Assembly: GCF_021028995.1 (NCBI RefSeq)
Contig: NZ_JAJJZG010000003.1
Location: forward strand, 124,001-188,000
DNA length: 64,000 bases
From: Halobacterium sp. KA-4
GTDB lineage: Archaea > Halobacteriota > Halobacteria > Halobacteriales > Halobacteriaceae
Reading direction: 5' to 3'
Position 1 is the first letter of the stretch; the number at the start of each line of letters is the position of its first letter. This document shows positions 8,101-16,876 of this stretch, piece by piece. Below the pieces are notes generated by a model that worked only from the letters and a program-made list of their open reading frames with translations, did not search any database and was not told the DNA's origin. Position numbers and translations under genes: made by a program.

Positions 8101-9474
8101 TCACAGCGAGTAGTCGCCTTCACGAATCTGGGCGTACTTGCGCTTCCGGTAGCGGAACTTCGCGCGCTTGTAGCGTGTGTACAGGCGAATGCCGCCCGCG
8201 GCCGAGCGCGCGTTCGACTTCGAGATGATCTTTCCGCTGTCGCTGGACTCGAGCATCTGCCGGGTGATGCGGATGGTCTTGTCCCAGTCGGCGGGCCCGA
8301 ACTCCCCGACGACGTCGGCCATCGCGACGTTCCGCCGGATCTCGTCGCCGATGGCGTCGTGCCACGCGGCGTTGTACTCGTCGAGGTTGCCCTCGGCGGC
8401 GAGGCGGCCCGCTAGTTTCCCGGTTCGGTGGGCGACGTGGTCGCCGCCCTCGTGGAACGACGACGTCGCGCCCATCGCGCCGCCGACGACCGCGATGCCG
8501 GCGTCGGTCGGGGACTCGATGGGGCGCGTCGAGGAGATGGCGTACGTCTCCGTGCTGTTGGACTTCCCGTGGCCGTCCACGAGCGGGAAGTCCTCGTCGA
8601 CGTCGTACTCGTCGCCGTACAGTTCGTCGAGGAGACGCTGGAGGTACACCTTCCCTGAGGGGATGCGCTCGTCGTCCTCCCGGAGGAGTCGCCACTCACT
8701 GGCGTCGAAGTCGTCGACGTCCAGGCCGATGGGCATCGTGAGGCCGACGCGCGCGACGCCGTCCCGGTTCGGGAACACCCACGGGTAGGCAGTCTCGCCG
8801 GGCATCCAGCCCCACCAAAACTTCAGCGTGTCCTCGTCGAACAGTTCCTCGGGGAACTGGCGGTACTCCTGGTAGGCGATGTGGTTGGCGGAGGGCGGGC
8901 TGAGCAGTTCGCTGGCACGCTTGCCGTCGGGGAGCAGCGGGTCGAGCACGCGCATCGTCACCTGGCGTTGCGGGCCGTCCGCGAGCACGAGGTACTCCGC
9001 TGTGACCTCCTCGCCATCCCCGAGCGTCAGCGTGTGCTCGTGGCCGCCCGAGAGATCCGAGTCGACGCCCTTGACGCTGGTGCCAGCGACGTAGTCGGCA
9101 CCGGCGACTTCGGCGCGGTCGCGCAGCCAGTCGTCGAACTTCGCGCGGTGGAACGTGAACCCGAAGTTGTCGTAGTCAGCGTCGATACCCGTGCGATCTA
9201 CGACGACCTTCTCGTCGGGGCCAATGAACGCCGCGTCTGCGAGTTCCTGCTCGACGACGTCGTCGGGAATGTCCGCGAAGTCGAGGTCCGCGATCTCCAG
9301 CCAGTAGTCCAGAAAGCCCGCAGCGTCCGTCGAGTCCGGGCCGAGGCGGTTGCGGTCGGCCCGCGGAACGCCCTTCTCGTAGACGACGGCGTCCGCGCCC
9401 CGGTCGGCGGCCGCATACGCGGCTGCCGACCCCGCCGGCCCGCCGCCCACGATGGCCACGTCTACGTCGGTCAT
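8101..9474 (-). CDS. FAD-dependent geranylgeranyl reductase-family oxidoreductase
   Basis: A 457-aa flavoprotein with the dinucleotide motif GGGPAGSAAAYAAA at residues 9-22. A second FAD-contact region reads DAGIAVVGGAMGATSSFHEGG, and a PWVFPNRDGVARVG strand is typical of geranylgeranyl reductases and electron-transfer-flavoprotein dehydrogenase-like enzymes. In archaea such enzymes saturate isoprenoid side chains of membrane lipids or quinones. The C-terminal 40 residues are very basic (YKRAKFRYRKRKYAQ), unusual for an otherwise acidic protein and perhaps for membrane contact. Which isoprenoid is reduced cannot be told. Confidence 0.78.
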   Translation of the reverse strand: MTDVDVAIVGGGPAGSAAAYAAADRGADAVVYEKGVPRADRNRLGPDSTDAAGFLDYWLEIADLDFADIPDDVVEQELADAAFIGPDEKVVVDRTGIDADYDNFGFTFHRAKFDDWLRDRAEVAGADYVAGTSVKGVDSDLSGGHEHTLTLGDGEEVTAEYLVLADGPQRQVTMRVLDPLLPDGKRASELLSPPSANHIAYQEYRQFPEELFDEDTLKFWWGWMPGETAYPWVFPNRDGVARVGLTMPIGLDVDDFDASEWRLLREDDERIPSGKVYLQRLLDELYGDEYDVDEDFPLVDGHGKSNSTETYAISSTRPIESPTDAGIAVVGGAMGATSSFHEGGDHVAHRTGKLAGRLAAEGNLDEYNAAWHDAIGDEIRRNVAMADVVGEFGPADWDKTIRITRQMLESSDSGKIISKSNARSAAGGIRLYTRYKRAKFRYRKRKYAQIREGDYSL

Positions 9475-9613
9475 AGTACTCTCGTCACCGCGCTGGCGTT
9501 AAAGTGCTTCGAGTTTTCATGCCGAGATTGACGGAGTCCCCGACGGAGTCGCGCGTTCCCGGCGACGCCAGTCCAATCCGAACATATAAGTCCTTCAACA
9601 GTAGTGTCGGCGT

Positions 9614-9817
9614 ATGGACCGCGTGCGCGTCGCCTACGACGTCGTGCGAGCGTACGTGTACACGCTCCTTCTCGTGTCCGGTGCCACGGTCGTCTGGCTG
9701 CTCGCACCCCAGATTGCAGAAGCGCCGCAGGTCACGGGCCTGTGGTTCGCCGTCGGCGGGTTCGGCGTGCTCGTGCTCGTCACGTTCCTGCTCGCACAGT
9801 ACGCGCGCCACGTCTGA
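9614..9817 (+). CDS. Small two-helix membrane protein
   Basis: A 67-aa protein starting MDRVRVAYDVVRAYVY with two predicted transmembrane helices, about residues 13-31 and 42-61. A short charged N-terminus and the end QYARHV suggest an in-in topology. No conserved functional motif is recognised. It starts 140 bases from the flavoprotein start (divergent) and stops 11 bases from the HalX stop (convergent). An ACATATAAGTCC TATA-like box at about 9581-9592 lies some 25 bases upstream of the ATG, supporting leaderless transcription. Confidence 0.65.
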   Translation: MDRVRVAYDVVRAYVYTLLLVSGATVVWLLAPQIAEAPQVTGLWFAVGGFGVLVLVTFLLAQYARHV

Positions 9818-9828
9818 GCACGGCCACG

Positions 9829-10446
9829 TCAGTCGTCCGCGACGCCGTTCGGCGATGAGAACGAGTAGAACTGCGCGTCGAAGTCCGCCGGCTCGAACTC
9901 GTCGACGAGGCCGTCTAGGTTCACCTCGACGGCCTCGATTTCCGTGCGGAGTTCGTCGTACTCCGGGTGCTCGGCGAGATCGCCGACTTCGTGCTCCAGA
10001 GCGGCGCGCTTCGAGAGCAACCGGAAGTACCGCTGCACGTAGGCGTCGTACTGCTTGCGGTCGACGAGCGACGCCACCACGCTCCGTATGTCCTCCCGGG
10101 AGGCGGGCTTCGTAACGTAGTCGTCGAACCCCATTTCGAGAACGTCGAGGCCCGGCTCGACGGCGGTTACCATCGCGACCTGGCAGTCGTCGTACTGCTC
10201 GCGAATCGCGGTCAGCACTTCCCGGCCGGAGAGGCCCGGGAGCCGCCGGTCGAGCAACACGACGTCAACCGTCACGTCCAGCAGGTCGAGGGCGTCTCGG
10301 CCCGTGTGCGCGATGCGGACGTCGTAGTCGTCACCCAGCCACGCGTCGTAGAGGCTGGCGAGCGCTCGCTCATCCTCGACGACGAGGACCGTAATCGCGT
10401 CGCTTCGTGAGTCGTCCGCGGAGCCGCCTGCATCCCGCTCAGGCAT
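9829..10446 (-). CDS. HalX-domain response regulator
   Basis: A 205-aa protein; the ATG at 10446 (MPERDAGG) is chosen because upstream codons encode non-conserved basic residues. The receiver domain has the acidic pair in VLVVEDERALASLY, the phospho-acceptor Asp in VVLLDRRLPGLSG, the switch Thr in MVTAVE and the Lys in YVTKPAS. The C-terminal 70 residues are the HalX alpha-helical domain (YVQRYFRLLSKRAALEHEV and the EPADFDAQF end), found only in haloarchaeal regulators. No cognate kinase is adjacent. The output mechanism of HalX proteins is not known. Confidence 0.9.
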   Translation of the reverse strand: MPERDAGGSADDSRSDAITVLVVEDERALASLYDAWLGDDYDVRIAHTGRDALDLLDVTVDVVLLDRRLPGLSGREVLTAIREQYDDCQVAMVTAVEPGLDVLEMGFDDYVTKPASREDIRSVVASLVDRKQYDAYVQRYFRLLSKRAALEHEVGDLAEHPEYDELRTEIEAVEVNLDGLVDEFEPADFDAQFYSFSSPNGVADD

Positions 10447-10591
10447 CGTCGACTCGTATCCCAGACATACGCTACCTCGGAGTGCCGATAGGAAAGGCGG
10501 TCTACCTCGATAGAGTGATATGAACCATGCCACCGACAGGCGTGGTACGTACAGCCGTGATAGCCACTGTCAGCAGTAATTTCGACGGAAT

Positions 10592-11266
10592 CTAGCCCTC
10601 GAAGACGACGTCGAAGACCTTCCAGATGGCGGCGTGGAGGTGCTGGCTGAACGTCTTCTGGGAGATATCCATCGCGGCCGCGAGTTCCGCTTGTGAGCAG
10701 CGCCGGGGCTCGTCGAAGTAGCCCCGTTCGTAGGCGAGGTACGCCGCCTCCCACTGTCGGTCGGTGAGCGCGTCGGCAACCAGCGACCGCACGCCGCTCT
10801 CCGTGACGAACGGCGCGACGATATCGCAACTACGCTTGCCCACGAACGCGGCAGACGGGTGGGCGTCCTGCACGCGCTCAACGATACGCTGGAGATCCGC
10901 GTCTGCGGGCACGACGGCCGTGATGCGAGCCGCGTTGTCGGTGGTAGTCGCCGTCTGCGTCAGCACGCCGAGGCGCGCCAACGTCCCAACCACGGATTCA
11001 GTTGGGGAGAACTCCGCGATTACCTCGTCGCCGACGGTCTGGAGCGCGTCGATTTCTCCGTCGAGGGTGGCGGCAGTGGCTCGCTCGGCCAGTTCGCCCC
11101 CAGCGCTGTCGGCTAGACGCACGAACATAACGAGGCCGTCGTCGGTCCACAGCGAGTCCAGCAACTCCAGCTGGCAGTCCAGCGTCCGCGACACCCGGAC
11201 GGCTGGGTAGGCCGTGTCCTCGACTTCGAATTCGAGTTCCGCGAACGCGGCTGGTTCGTCGGCCAT
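10592..11266 (-). CDS. Bacterio-opsin-activator type HTH-10 transcription regulator
   Basis: A 224-aa protein. Residues 1-155 form a sensor-like alpha/beta region with no recognised ligand site. The C-terminal 60 residues are the HTH-10 DNA-binding domain: LTDRQWEAAYLAYERGYFDEPRRCSQ-type spacing, then AAAMDISQKTFSQHLHAA. Regulators of this family (Bat relatives) often control genes next to them or stress-linked genes. An AAATATT box at about 11282-11288 lies upstream on the minus strand. It could lie in one transcription direction with halX, 145 bases downstream. Confidence 0.85.
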   Translation of the reverse strand: MADEPAAFAELEFEVEDTAYPAVRVSRTLDCQLELLDSLWTDDGLVMFVRLADSAGGELAERATAATLDGEIDALQTVGDEVIAEFSPTESVVGTLARLGVLTQTATTTDNAARITAVVPADADLQRIVERVQDAHPSAAFVGKRSCDIVAPFVTESGVRSLVADALTDRQWEAAYLAYERGYFDEPRRCSQAELAAAMDISQKTFSQHLHAAIWKVFDVVFEG

Positions 11267-11375
11267 CCCGTGTCCGGTAGGAAATATTGCTGGGGGTCAC
11301 TTCACTTCTGGGCGAAAGTTAGGGAAAAGAACACGTCCGTTCCGCGTGGCCGCCGACTGCGTCAGGTCGCGCCGG

Positions 11376-12626
11376 TCACGGGAACAGGCCGCGGTACTCG
11401 TGGGCGTCCGCGGTGCGTTCGAGCGCGAGGGTGTACGCGGCGGTCCGCAGGTCCGGGATGTCCTTCTGCTCGTAGGCCGCGAGCATCTCGTCGAATGCCG
11501 TCGTCAGGCGCGCTTCGAGGTCGCGGTTGACCTCCTCGAGTTCCCAGGAGTACTGCTGGCTGTTCTGCACCCACTCCAGGTACGAGACGATGACGCCGCC
11601 CGCGTTCGCCAGGATGTCCGGCACAACGGGGACGTCGCGCTCCTTGAGGACGTTCGCGGCGTCGAACGTCGTCGGCCCGTTCGCGGCCTCCACGACGACG
11701 TCGGCCTGCAGGCGTTCGGCAACATCGACCGTGATGACGTCCTCGATGGCCGCGGGGATAAGTGCGTCCACGTTCATCGTTAGGAGGTCGTCGTTGCTGA
11801 TGTGCTCGTGGGCGTCGTAGTCTTCGAGTCGGCCGTCGTTGGCGACGTGCGCGCCGACGGCCTCGACGTCGAGGCCGTCTGGGTCGTAGATGGCCCCCGT
11901 GACGTCAGACACCGCGACGACGTTCGCGTCGCGCTCGGCGAGCAGTTGGGCGGTCACGCTGCCGACGTTCCCGAACCCCTGGATGGCGATGTCGGCGTCC
12001 GCGATGTCCGTGCCGAGGTACTCGAAAGTCTCCTCGGTGACGATGGTGACGCCGCGGCCGGTCGCCTCCACGCGCCCCGCGGTCCCGCCGACCTCGGGGG
12101 GTTTCCCCGTGACGACCTCGGGGACGGCGTAGCCTTGGTAGACGGAGTACGTGTCCATAATCCACGCCATCGTGCGCGGATTCGTGTTCACGTCCGGCGC
12201 CGGGATGTCCGTGTCCGGGCCGATGATGCGCCGGATGCCCTCAGTGTAGCGGCGGGTGAGCTGCTCGATTTCGGACTGCGAGAGCTCTTTCGGGTTGCAG
12301 ATGATGCCACCCTTCGCGCCACCGAACGGCAGGTCCACGAGCGCGGTCTTCCACGTCATCCACCCCGCGAGCGCGGAGACCTCCTCCTCGGAGACGTTAG
12401 GGTGGTATCGGATGCCGCCCTTGAACGGGCCGCGCGCGCCGTCGAACTGGCAGCGGTAGGCCTCGAACACTTCCACGGAGCCGTCGTCCATCTCCACGGG
12501 GAGACTCACGGACAGCGTCCGCTCGGGGTACTTCAGCCGCTCGAAGATGCCGTCGTCGATGTCCACGTACTCTCGCGCCTGCTCCATCTGCGCGAGCATG
12601 TTGTCCAGCGGACCAGTCTCTGTCAT
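11376..12626 (-). CDS. gdhA: Glutamate dehydrogenase
   Basis: A 416-aa hexameric-type glutamate dehydrogenase starting MTETGPLDNMLAQM. It has the substrate-binding GPFKGGIRYHP and catalytic-lysine region LPFGGAKGGI, the catalytic Asp in PAPDVNTN, and the Rossmann motif IQGFGNVGSV. It interconverts glutamate and 2-oxoglutarate with ammonia, linking nitrogen assimilation and amino-acid catabolism. Whether it uses NAD or NADP cannot be read reliably. The box ACTACATAAGG at 12646-12656 lies about 25 bases from the ATG, which supports a leaderless transcript from 12626. Confidence 0.95.
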   Translation of the reverse strand: MTETGPLDNMLAQMEQAREYVDIDDGIFERLKYPERTLSVSLPVEMDDGSVEVFEAYRCQFDGARGPFKGGIRYHPNVSEEEVSALAGWMTWKTALVDLPFGGAKGGIICNPKELSQSEIEQLTRRYTEGIRRIIGPDTDIPAPDVNTNPRTMAWIMDTYSVYQGYAVPEVVTGKPPEVGGTAGRVEATGRGVTIVTEETFEYLGTDIADADIAIQGFGNVGSVTAQLLAERDANVVAVSDVTGAIYDPDGLDVEAVGAHVANDGRLEDYDAHEHISNDDLLTMNVDALIPAAIEDVITVDVAERLQADVVVEAANGPTTFDAANVLKERDVPVVPDILANAGGVIVSYLEWVQNSQQYSWELEEVNRDLEARLTTAFDEMLAAYEQKDIPDLRTAAYTLALERTADAHEYRGLFP

Positions 12627-12740
12627 GTCTCGGCAGTATTTGCGCACTACATAAGGAGATGCCGCATCGCGGCCGCCGTGAGACACGTTCGCGGTGGACA
12701 GTGTCCGTGAACCGTGCCCTCGCCTCACTCGGGCACGCGC

Positions 12741-13895
12741 CTACTCCTCGCTGATGTCCGCGTCCGGGAGCTTCAGGACGTTCTCGCGGCCGATGCGGAA
12801 CGACTCCAATTCGTCGCTCTCGCGCATGTCCTTGACGACCTGGCTGGTCTTGGCTTCCGTCCATCCCATCGCCTCCACGACGTCCTGCTGTTTCGCGCGG
12901 CCGCCCTGCTCGCGGAGGAACCGCTTGACGCGCTCCTCGTTGCTCAACAGCTCCTCGGGTGGCTCCGTCCCCGCCGCTGCACTCGCGGCCGCGCCCGCGC
13001 CTGCTTCCTCCGCAGACTCCTCGACGCCCGTCGCTGCTTCACCCGCACCGCCGCCCCCGCCACCTCCGCCAGCGGTTTCGGTCGGTTCGGTAGCGCCACC
13101 TGTGCCGCCGCCTTCACGACGGAAGTAGAGCCAGCCTGCGCCCGCGACAACGAGCACTGCCACGAGCGCGCCGACGAGCGCGGGAAGCACGACGTTGCTC
13201 TCGCCGCTGGACGCGGCAGTCGTCTCCGTCGGCTCGGTCGTCCCGGTCGCGTCGCTCGGCTCGATGACGAGGTGCGGCTGGTCGGTGCCGAAGTCCGCCG
13301 GGCCGCTCCACCGCACGGACGTCGCCGTCTCCTTGGCGGGCACCGGGTCGACGTCCGTGGCCGCATAGCCGTCCGGCCACGAGAACTGCAGCGACGTCTC
13401 GTTGTTCAGGTAGAACCCCTCCAGGGAGTCCCCAGCGACGATTTGTTCGCCGTCAGTCGCGGCGAAGCCGCCCCACTCGAAGGTGTAAACGACGAACCCG
13501 TAGGAGTCGGCGAACTCCGCGCTCGTCTGCTGGAACGCCCGCACGGAGACGTTCTCGACACTCATGTTGCGACCCGTGACGTTCTCCGCGGACGCCACCG
13601 TCGACTCGATGCGGGTGCGGAACCGGTCGACGTACCGCGACCGGTTCGCCTCGATGTCCGCCTGCAACTCCTCGAACGCCTGCGTCTCGTTCTCAGTCGT
13701 CAGTTCCATCCGGTACTTGAACGACCACGCGGCGCTGCCGTCCTCCTCGAGCGCCGCGGACAACGTCACGTCGTCCGGGTCGAACTCCTGTGCGACGCCG
13801 AACGGGCCGTCCGGCGCACCGGTACCCGCCGCTGGCGCGGCGACCGCCGCCACGACGAGCAACCCGACCACCCAACACGCCAGACCGCGGTCCAT
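12741..13895 (-). CDS. Membrane-anchored protein with C-terminal winged-helix domain
   Basis: A 384-aa protein starting MDRGLACWVVGLLVV with a signal peptide. The extracellular N-terminal domain of about 200 residues has the FEELQADIEANRSRYVDRF helix. A Thr-rich linker leads to a transmembrane helix (LPALVGALVAVLVVAGAGWLY). A Gly/Ala-rich cytosolic linker is followed by an 80-residue winged-helix domain (SNEERVKRFLREQGGRAKQQ). The order is outside sensor, one helix, cytosolic DNA-binding domain. It suggests one-component signalling across the membrane, perhaps released by proteolysis (inference). It matches haloarchaeal DUF7343/DUF7345 proteins in layout. Confidence 0.82.
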   Translation of the reverse strand: MDRGLACWVVGLLVVAAVAAPAAGTGAPDGPFGVAQEFDPDDVTLSAALEEDGSAAWSFKYRMELTTENETQAFEELQADIEANRSRYVDRFRTRIESTVASAENVTGRNMSVENVSVRAFQQTSAEFADSYGFVVYTFEWGGFAATDGEQIVAGDSLEGFYLNNETSLQFSWPDGYAATDVDPVPAKETATSVRWSGPADFGTDQPHLVIEPSDATGTTEPTETTAASSGESNVVLPALVGALVAVLVVAGAGWLYFRREGGGTGGATEPTETAGGGGGGGGAGEAATGVEESAEEAGAGAAASAAAGTEPPEELLSNEERVKRFLREQGGRAKQQDVVEAMGWTEAKTSQVVKDMRESDELESFRIGRENVLKLPDADISEE

Positions 13896-14032
13896 ACGCT
13901 CACTCCGGTCGGTGCGCTTGAAAACGTTGTTATCGCTCGCCCGCGGTCGTGTCACTCTGTTTTGAGGTCCGCGTGACGAAGCCACAGTCCACGCCGAGCG
14001 ACGCGAAAATGAGAGAAAATCGCGGCTGGCCG

Positions 14033-14161
14033 TCAGGCCGACGCCGCGCTGACGGGCTCGCCACAGGTCGGGCACGCCGACCCCGACGGCGTCTCGTCGA
14101 GGTCGCTTGCGTGCCCCGTCCAGCCGCAAATCGGACACTGAACCGGCTCGCTCCGGGACAT
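14033..14161 (-). CDS. 42-aa double CPxC zinc-finger microprotein
   Basis: A 42-aa open frame read directly from the minus strand, from ATG 14161 to TGA 14033. It has two CPxC knuckles, C9-P-I-C12 and C30-P-T-C33, followed by Gly, spaced to bind one zinc ion. The start MSRSEPVQCPICGW and the GEPVSAASA end are compact with no membrane part. Such CPxCG-type small zinc fingers are common and often conserved in haloarchaea. Several affect growth, biofilm or stress responses, but no role can be set for this one. The frame is closed on both sides by genes on the same strand. Confidence 0.8.
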   Translation of the reverse strand: MSRSEPVQCPICGWTGHASDLDETPSGSACPTCGEPVSAASA

Positions 14162-14208
14162 ACTTCGTCTAGGTGTGTGTGCGCCCGCCCGAAAAGCGTG
14201 GTGCCGGG

Positions 14209-14622
14209 TCAGCCGTCCGCGGACTGCTCGGGCGCCGCCAGCGCCGTGAATTCGACGTCGTGGTCGAGCATGTACTCGCGGAACTCCCCGACCATCGCTG
14301 GCAGCACACCGAGAATCCCGCGCTCGAAGGAGACGACGACCACCTCATTCTCGATGAATCCCGTGAACAGCACCATGTCGTCGGCGACCTTCACGAGTTG
14401 GGTGACGTTCTCGGCGCCCATCTGAGCCTCGTAGGCGGTCTTCGCGACGAGCTCCTGGAGCTCGGAGTCGGCGGCGTCGGCGTCCGCGTCGGTCCAATCG
14501 AGGTCCTCGCGCTCGTGGAGCACGTCCTGCTCGCGGGTGTCCGGATCGATGCGAACGAAAAAGCGCACCTTCTGGCCGGCGTGTGAGACGACGATGTCGC
14601 ACATGTCCTCAGCGTAGCCCAT
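14209..14622 (-). CDS. Conserved haloarchaeal small protein, unknown function
   Basis: A 137-aa acidic protein starting MGYAEDMCDIVV (a second in-frame ATG at 14604 is possible). It has an alpha/beta pattern: strand VVVSFERGILGVLP, helix PAMVGEFREYMLDHD and strand VEFTALAAPE. A strongly acidic loop (DWTDADADAADSE) interrupts the first half. No catalytic residues or binding motif are recognised, and there is no signal peptide. It lies between the zinc-finger gene and the deaminase on the same strand, 54 bases from the latter. Confidence 0.7.
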   Translation of the reverse strand: MGYAEDMCDIVVSHAGQKVRFFVRIDPDTREQDVLHEREDLDWTDADADAADSELQELVAKTAYEAQMGAENVTQLVKVADDMVLFTGFIENEVVVVSFERGILGVLPAMVGEFREYMLDHDVEFTALAAPEQSADG

Positions 14623-14675
14623 ACCCCGGTGTGCGAGTGGGTGCCAAATAGAACTGTGGGCGAACCGCCGAGTAA

Positions 14676-15971
14676 TCAGTAGGCGTCGGCGAACTCGCGG
14701 GCGCACTCCCGGATGCCCGCGTCGTCCAGCCGGACGTGCTCGCCGCCCCGGTAAAGGACTTCGCCATCAACCATCGTGAACGTCACGTCGTCGCCGTGCG
14801 CCGCGAACGCTAGATGCGAGTAGGGGTCGTGAATCGGCGTCGAGCGCGCGTTGTCCGTCGTGAGCCCAACGACATCCGCCGTCCACCCCTCGCGGAGTTT
14901 GCCGACCTTCTCGAAGCCCGCGGCCTTCGCGCCGTTCCGGGTCGCCATCTCGAAGACGGTGCGCGCGGGAATCGCCGTCGGGTCCAGTTCCTCGACTTTC
15001 CCGAGGAGGCTGGCCTGGCGCATCTCCGTGAACGCGTCCAGCGTGTTGTTGCAGGGCGGGCCGTCGTTGCCCAGCGCGACGTTGATGCCGCGGTCGAGGT
15101 AGTCCCGAATCGGCGCGACGCCGGAGGCGAGTTTCATGTTCGAGGACGGGCAGTGCGTGACGTGCGTGCCCGTCTCGGCGAGCACCTCGCGCTCGGTCTC
15201 GTCGGTCCACACGCAGTGCGCCAGCACCACGTCCTCGCCCGTCAGCCCGACTTCATCAAGCCAGTGGACGTTGCGCATCCCCGTCTCGTCCTCGACGGTC
15301 TCGATTTCGCCGCGGTTCTCGCTGGCGTGCGTGTGGATGCGCACGTCGTACTCGTCGGCGAGGCTGCGACAGCCACGGAGACACGCCTCGGTGCAGGAGA
15401 CGGCGAATCTGGGCGTGACGGCGTACCGGATGCGGTCGTTCCGGATGCCGTCGTACTGCTGGATGAGGTCCTCTGTCTCAGCGAGCGCGGCGTCGGTGTC
15501 CTCCAGCAGGTCGTCCGGGGAGTCCTTGTCCATTAGGACCTTCCCCATCAGCGCGCGGACGCCGGCGTCGGCCGCGGCGTCGAACGCCTCGTCGGCGTGC
15601 GCGACCGAGAGGTGGTCGATTGCCGTGGTCGTCCCCGACTCGATTAGTTCGAGGTAGCCGAGGTCCGCGGCCGCGCGCATCTCGTCGGGCCCCATCGACG
15701 CCTCCATCGGGAGCACGTGGTCGAACAGCCAATCCAGCAGCTCCTCGTCGTCGGCGATGCCGCGGCCGAGGCTCTGCACGGAGTGGATGTGCGCGCCGAC
15801 GAGCCCGGGGGCGAGCAGGTCGCAGTCGACGCGCTCGTGGTCCGGGTACGCGTCCGCGAGGTCCGCGCGGTCGCCGACCGCCTCGATGCGGTCGCCAGCG
15901 ACGACGACCGCGCCGTCGTCGATGCTCCGGTCGGCGTCACAGACGACAGTGTCGGCGCACAGTAGCGTCAT
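14676..15971 (-). CDS. Amidohydrolase: SAH/5'-deoxyadenosine-type deaminase
   Basis: A 431-aa protein of the TRZ/ATZ/MtaD amidohydrolase group. The metal ligands are the HxH pair in LVGAHIHSVQ, His in IHTHASENRGE, His in VLAHCVWTD and the Asp in LGNDGPPCNNTLD. In archaea, related enzymes deaminate 5'-deoxyadenosine, S-adenosylhomocysteine or methylthioadenosine as part of purine salvage of SAM by-products. The length and motif order match. The exact nucleoside cannot be determined, and guanine or pterin deaminases share these motifs. Confidence 0.85.
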   Translation of the reverse strand: MTLLCADTVVCDADRSIDDGAVVVAGDRIEAVGDRADLADAYPDHERVDCDLLAPGLVGAHIHSVQSLGRGIADDEELLDWLFDHVLPMEASMGPDEMRAAADLGYLELIESGTTTAIDHLSVAHADEAFDAAADAGVRALMGKVLMDKDSPDDLLEDTDAALAETEDLIQQYDGIRNDRIRYAVTPRFAVSCTEACLRGCRSLADEYDVRIHTHASENRGEIETVEDETGMRNVHWLDEVGLTGEDVVLAHCVWTDETEREVLAETGTHVTHCPSSNMKLASGVAPIRDYLDRGINVALGNDGPPCNNTLDAFTEMRQASLLGKVEELDPTAIPARTVFEMATRNGAKAAGFEKVGKLREGWTADVVGLTTDNARSTPIHDPYSHLAFAAHGDDVTFTMVDGEVLYRGGEHVRLDDAGIRECAREFADAY

Positions 15972-16076
15972 GCCGTCACCACGTACGCCGCCTCCGCCCC
16001 TAACGCGTTGCGGTCTCGCCCCTCACCGCGCACGACTCGCCGCTACGTTGAAGCCGCCAGCACGAAATCAGGCAGT

Positions 16077-16448
16077 ATGAGCGCTCTCTCGCGGTTCCGG
16101 TCATGGCTCGGCAGCGTCGACTTCGCGGTGACGGCCACCTCCGTCGTCGTCGCGCTCGCCGGTGTCTCATTGGTCTTCTCGCACGTGCCGGGCGAGCGGG
16201 ACGCGTTCGCCCTCGTGATTCCCGCTGGCGTCGCGGTTCCGAACATCTACGCGGACTCATGGACCGAGCGCCTCGACAGCCGGCTCGCTGGCGTCGCGTG
16301 GGCGCTGGCGGCCTGTGGTGCTGTCGGCGCGTGCTACCTGCTCGTGTCGACTGGCGTGCGCGCGGTCGCCGGGGAGACGGCCGCGACCGTCACGGGGTTC
16401 GTGGTCACGTGGCTGCTCGGACTGGTGGCGTCGCGCGCCACGACGTAG
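16077..16448 (+). CDS. Small integral membrane protein
   Basis: A 123-aa protein; the ATG at 16077 (MSALSRFRSWLG) is chosen because upstream codons are hydrophilic and unlike a coding start. It has four hydrophobic segments, approximately residues 14-33, 44-56, 70-91 and 99-119, and ends SRATT. No motif is recognised. It is divergent from the deaminase and convergent with the next membrane protein, with only two bases between the stops. Confidence 0.7.
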   Translation: MSALSRFRSWLGSVDFAVTATSVVVALAGVSLVFSHVPGERDAFALVIPAGVAVPNIYADSWTERLDSRLAGVAWALAACGAVGACYLLVSTGVRAVAGETAATVTGFVVTWLLGLVASRATT

Positions 16449-16450
16449 AC

Positions 16451-16876
16451 TCAGGGTCGGTGATTCGCGGCATACCCGCCGACGAGCCCGCCAGCGGCGA
16501 ACGCGACGGCGACGACGAGCGCTCCGCCAGCGACGACGAGGCGCGGCACGACCGTGAGAAGGTCAACGAGCGCGGTCGTCGTCACGAGCGCGTAGTGGAA
16601 GTGGTGGAAAATGCCCACCGTGTCGCCGTAGAAGACGAGCCACCAGAACCCCGCGCCGACGCCGACACCCGCGAGGCTACCGGTCGCAGCGCCCGCGCGG
16701 AACGGCGCGTGGTCGGCAGCGACCGCCGCGACGAACCCGCCGACGGCGCCGACCGAGAGCACGCGGAACGCAATCGTCCCGACGCTCGGATGGTGGTGTG
16801 GCAACCCGGAGACGGCCGCGAGAAGCGCAGCCTGGACAAGTGAGCCGGCGACGACGGCGAGCGCGATTCGACGCAC
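16451..16876 (-). CDS. Small integral membrane protein
   Basis: A 141-aa frame if the GTG at 16876 (VRRIALAVVAGSLVQ) is the start, which places the first transmembrane helix at the N-terminus after two arginines. The frame is open much further upstream (to 17065), but that part has no hydrophobic or conserved character. It also runs through a palindromic non-coding region. It has about four membrane segments with His-rich turns (LPHHHP, IFHHFHY) that could bind metal or face the membrane edge. Function unknown. Confidence 0.6.
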   Translation of the reverse strand: MRRIALAVVAGSLVQAALLAAVSGLPHHHPSVGTIAFRVLSVGAVGGFVAAVAADHAPFRAGAATGSLAGVGVGAGFWWLVFYGDTVGIFHHFHYALVTTTALVDLLTVVPRLVVAGGALVVAVAFAAGGLVGGYAANHRP

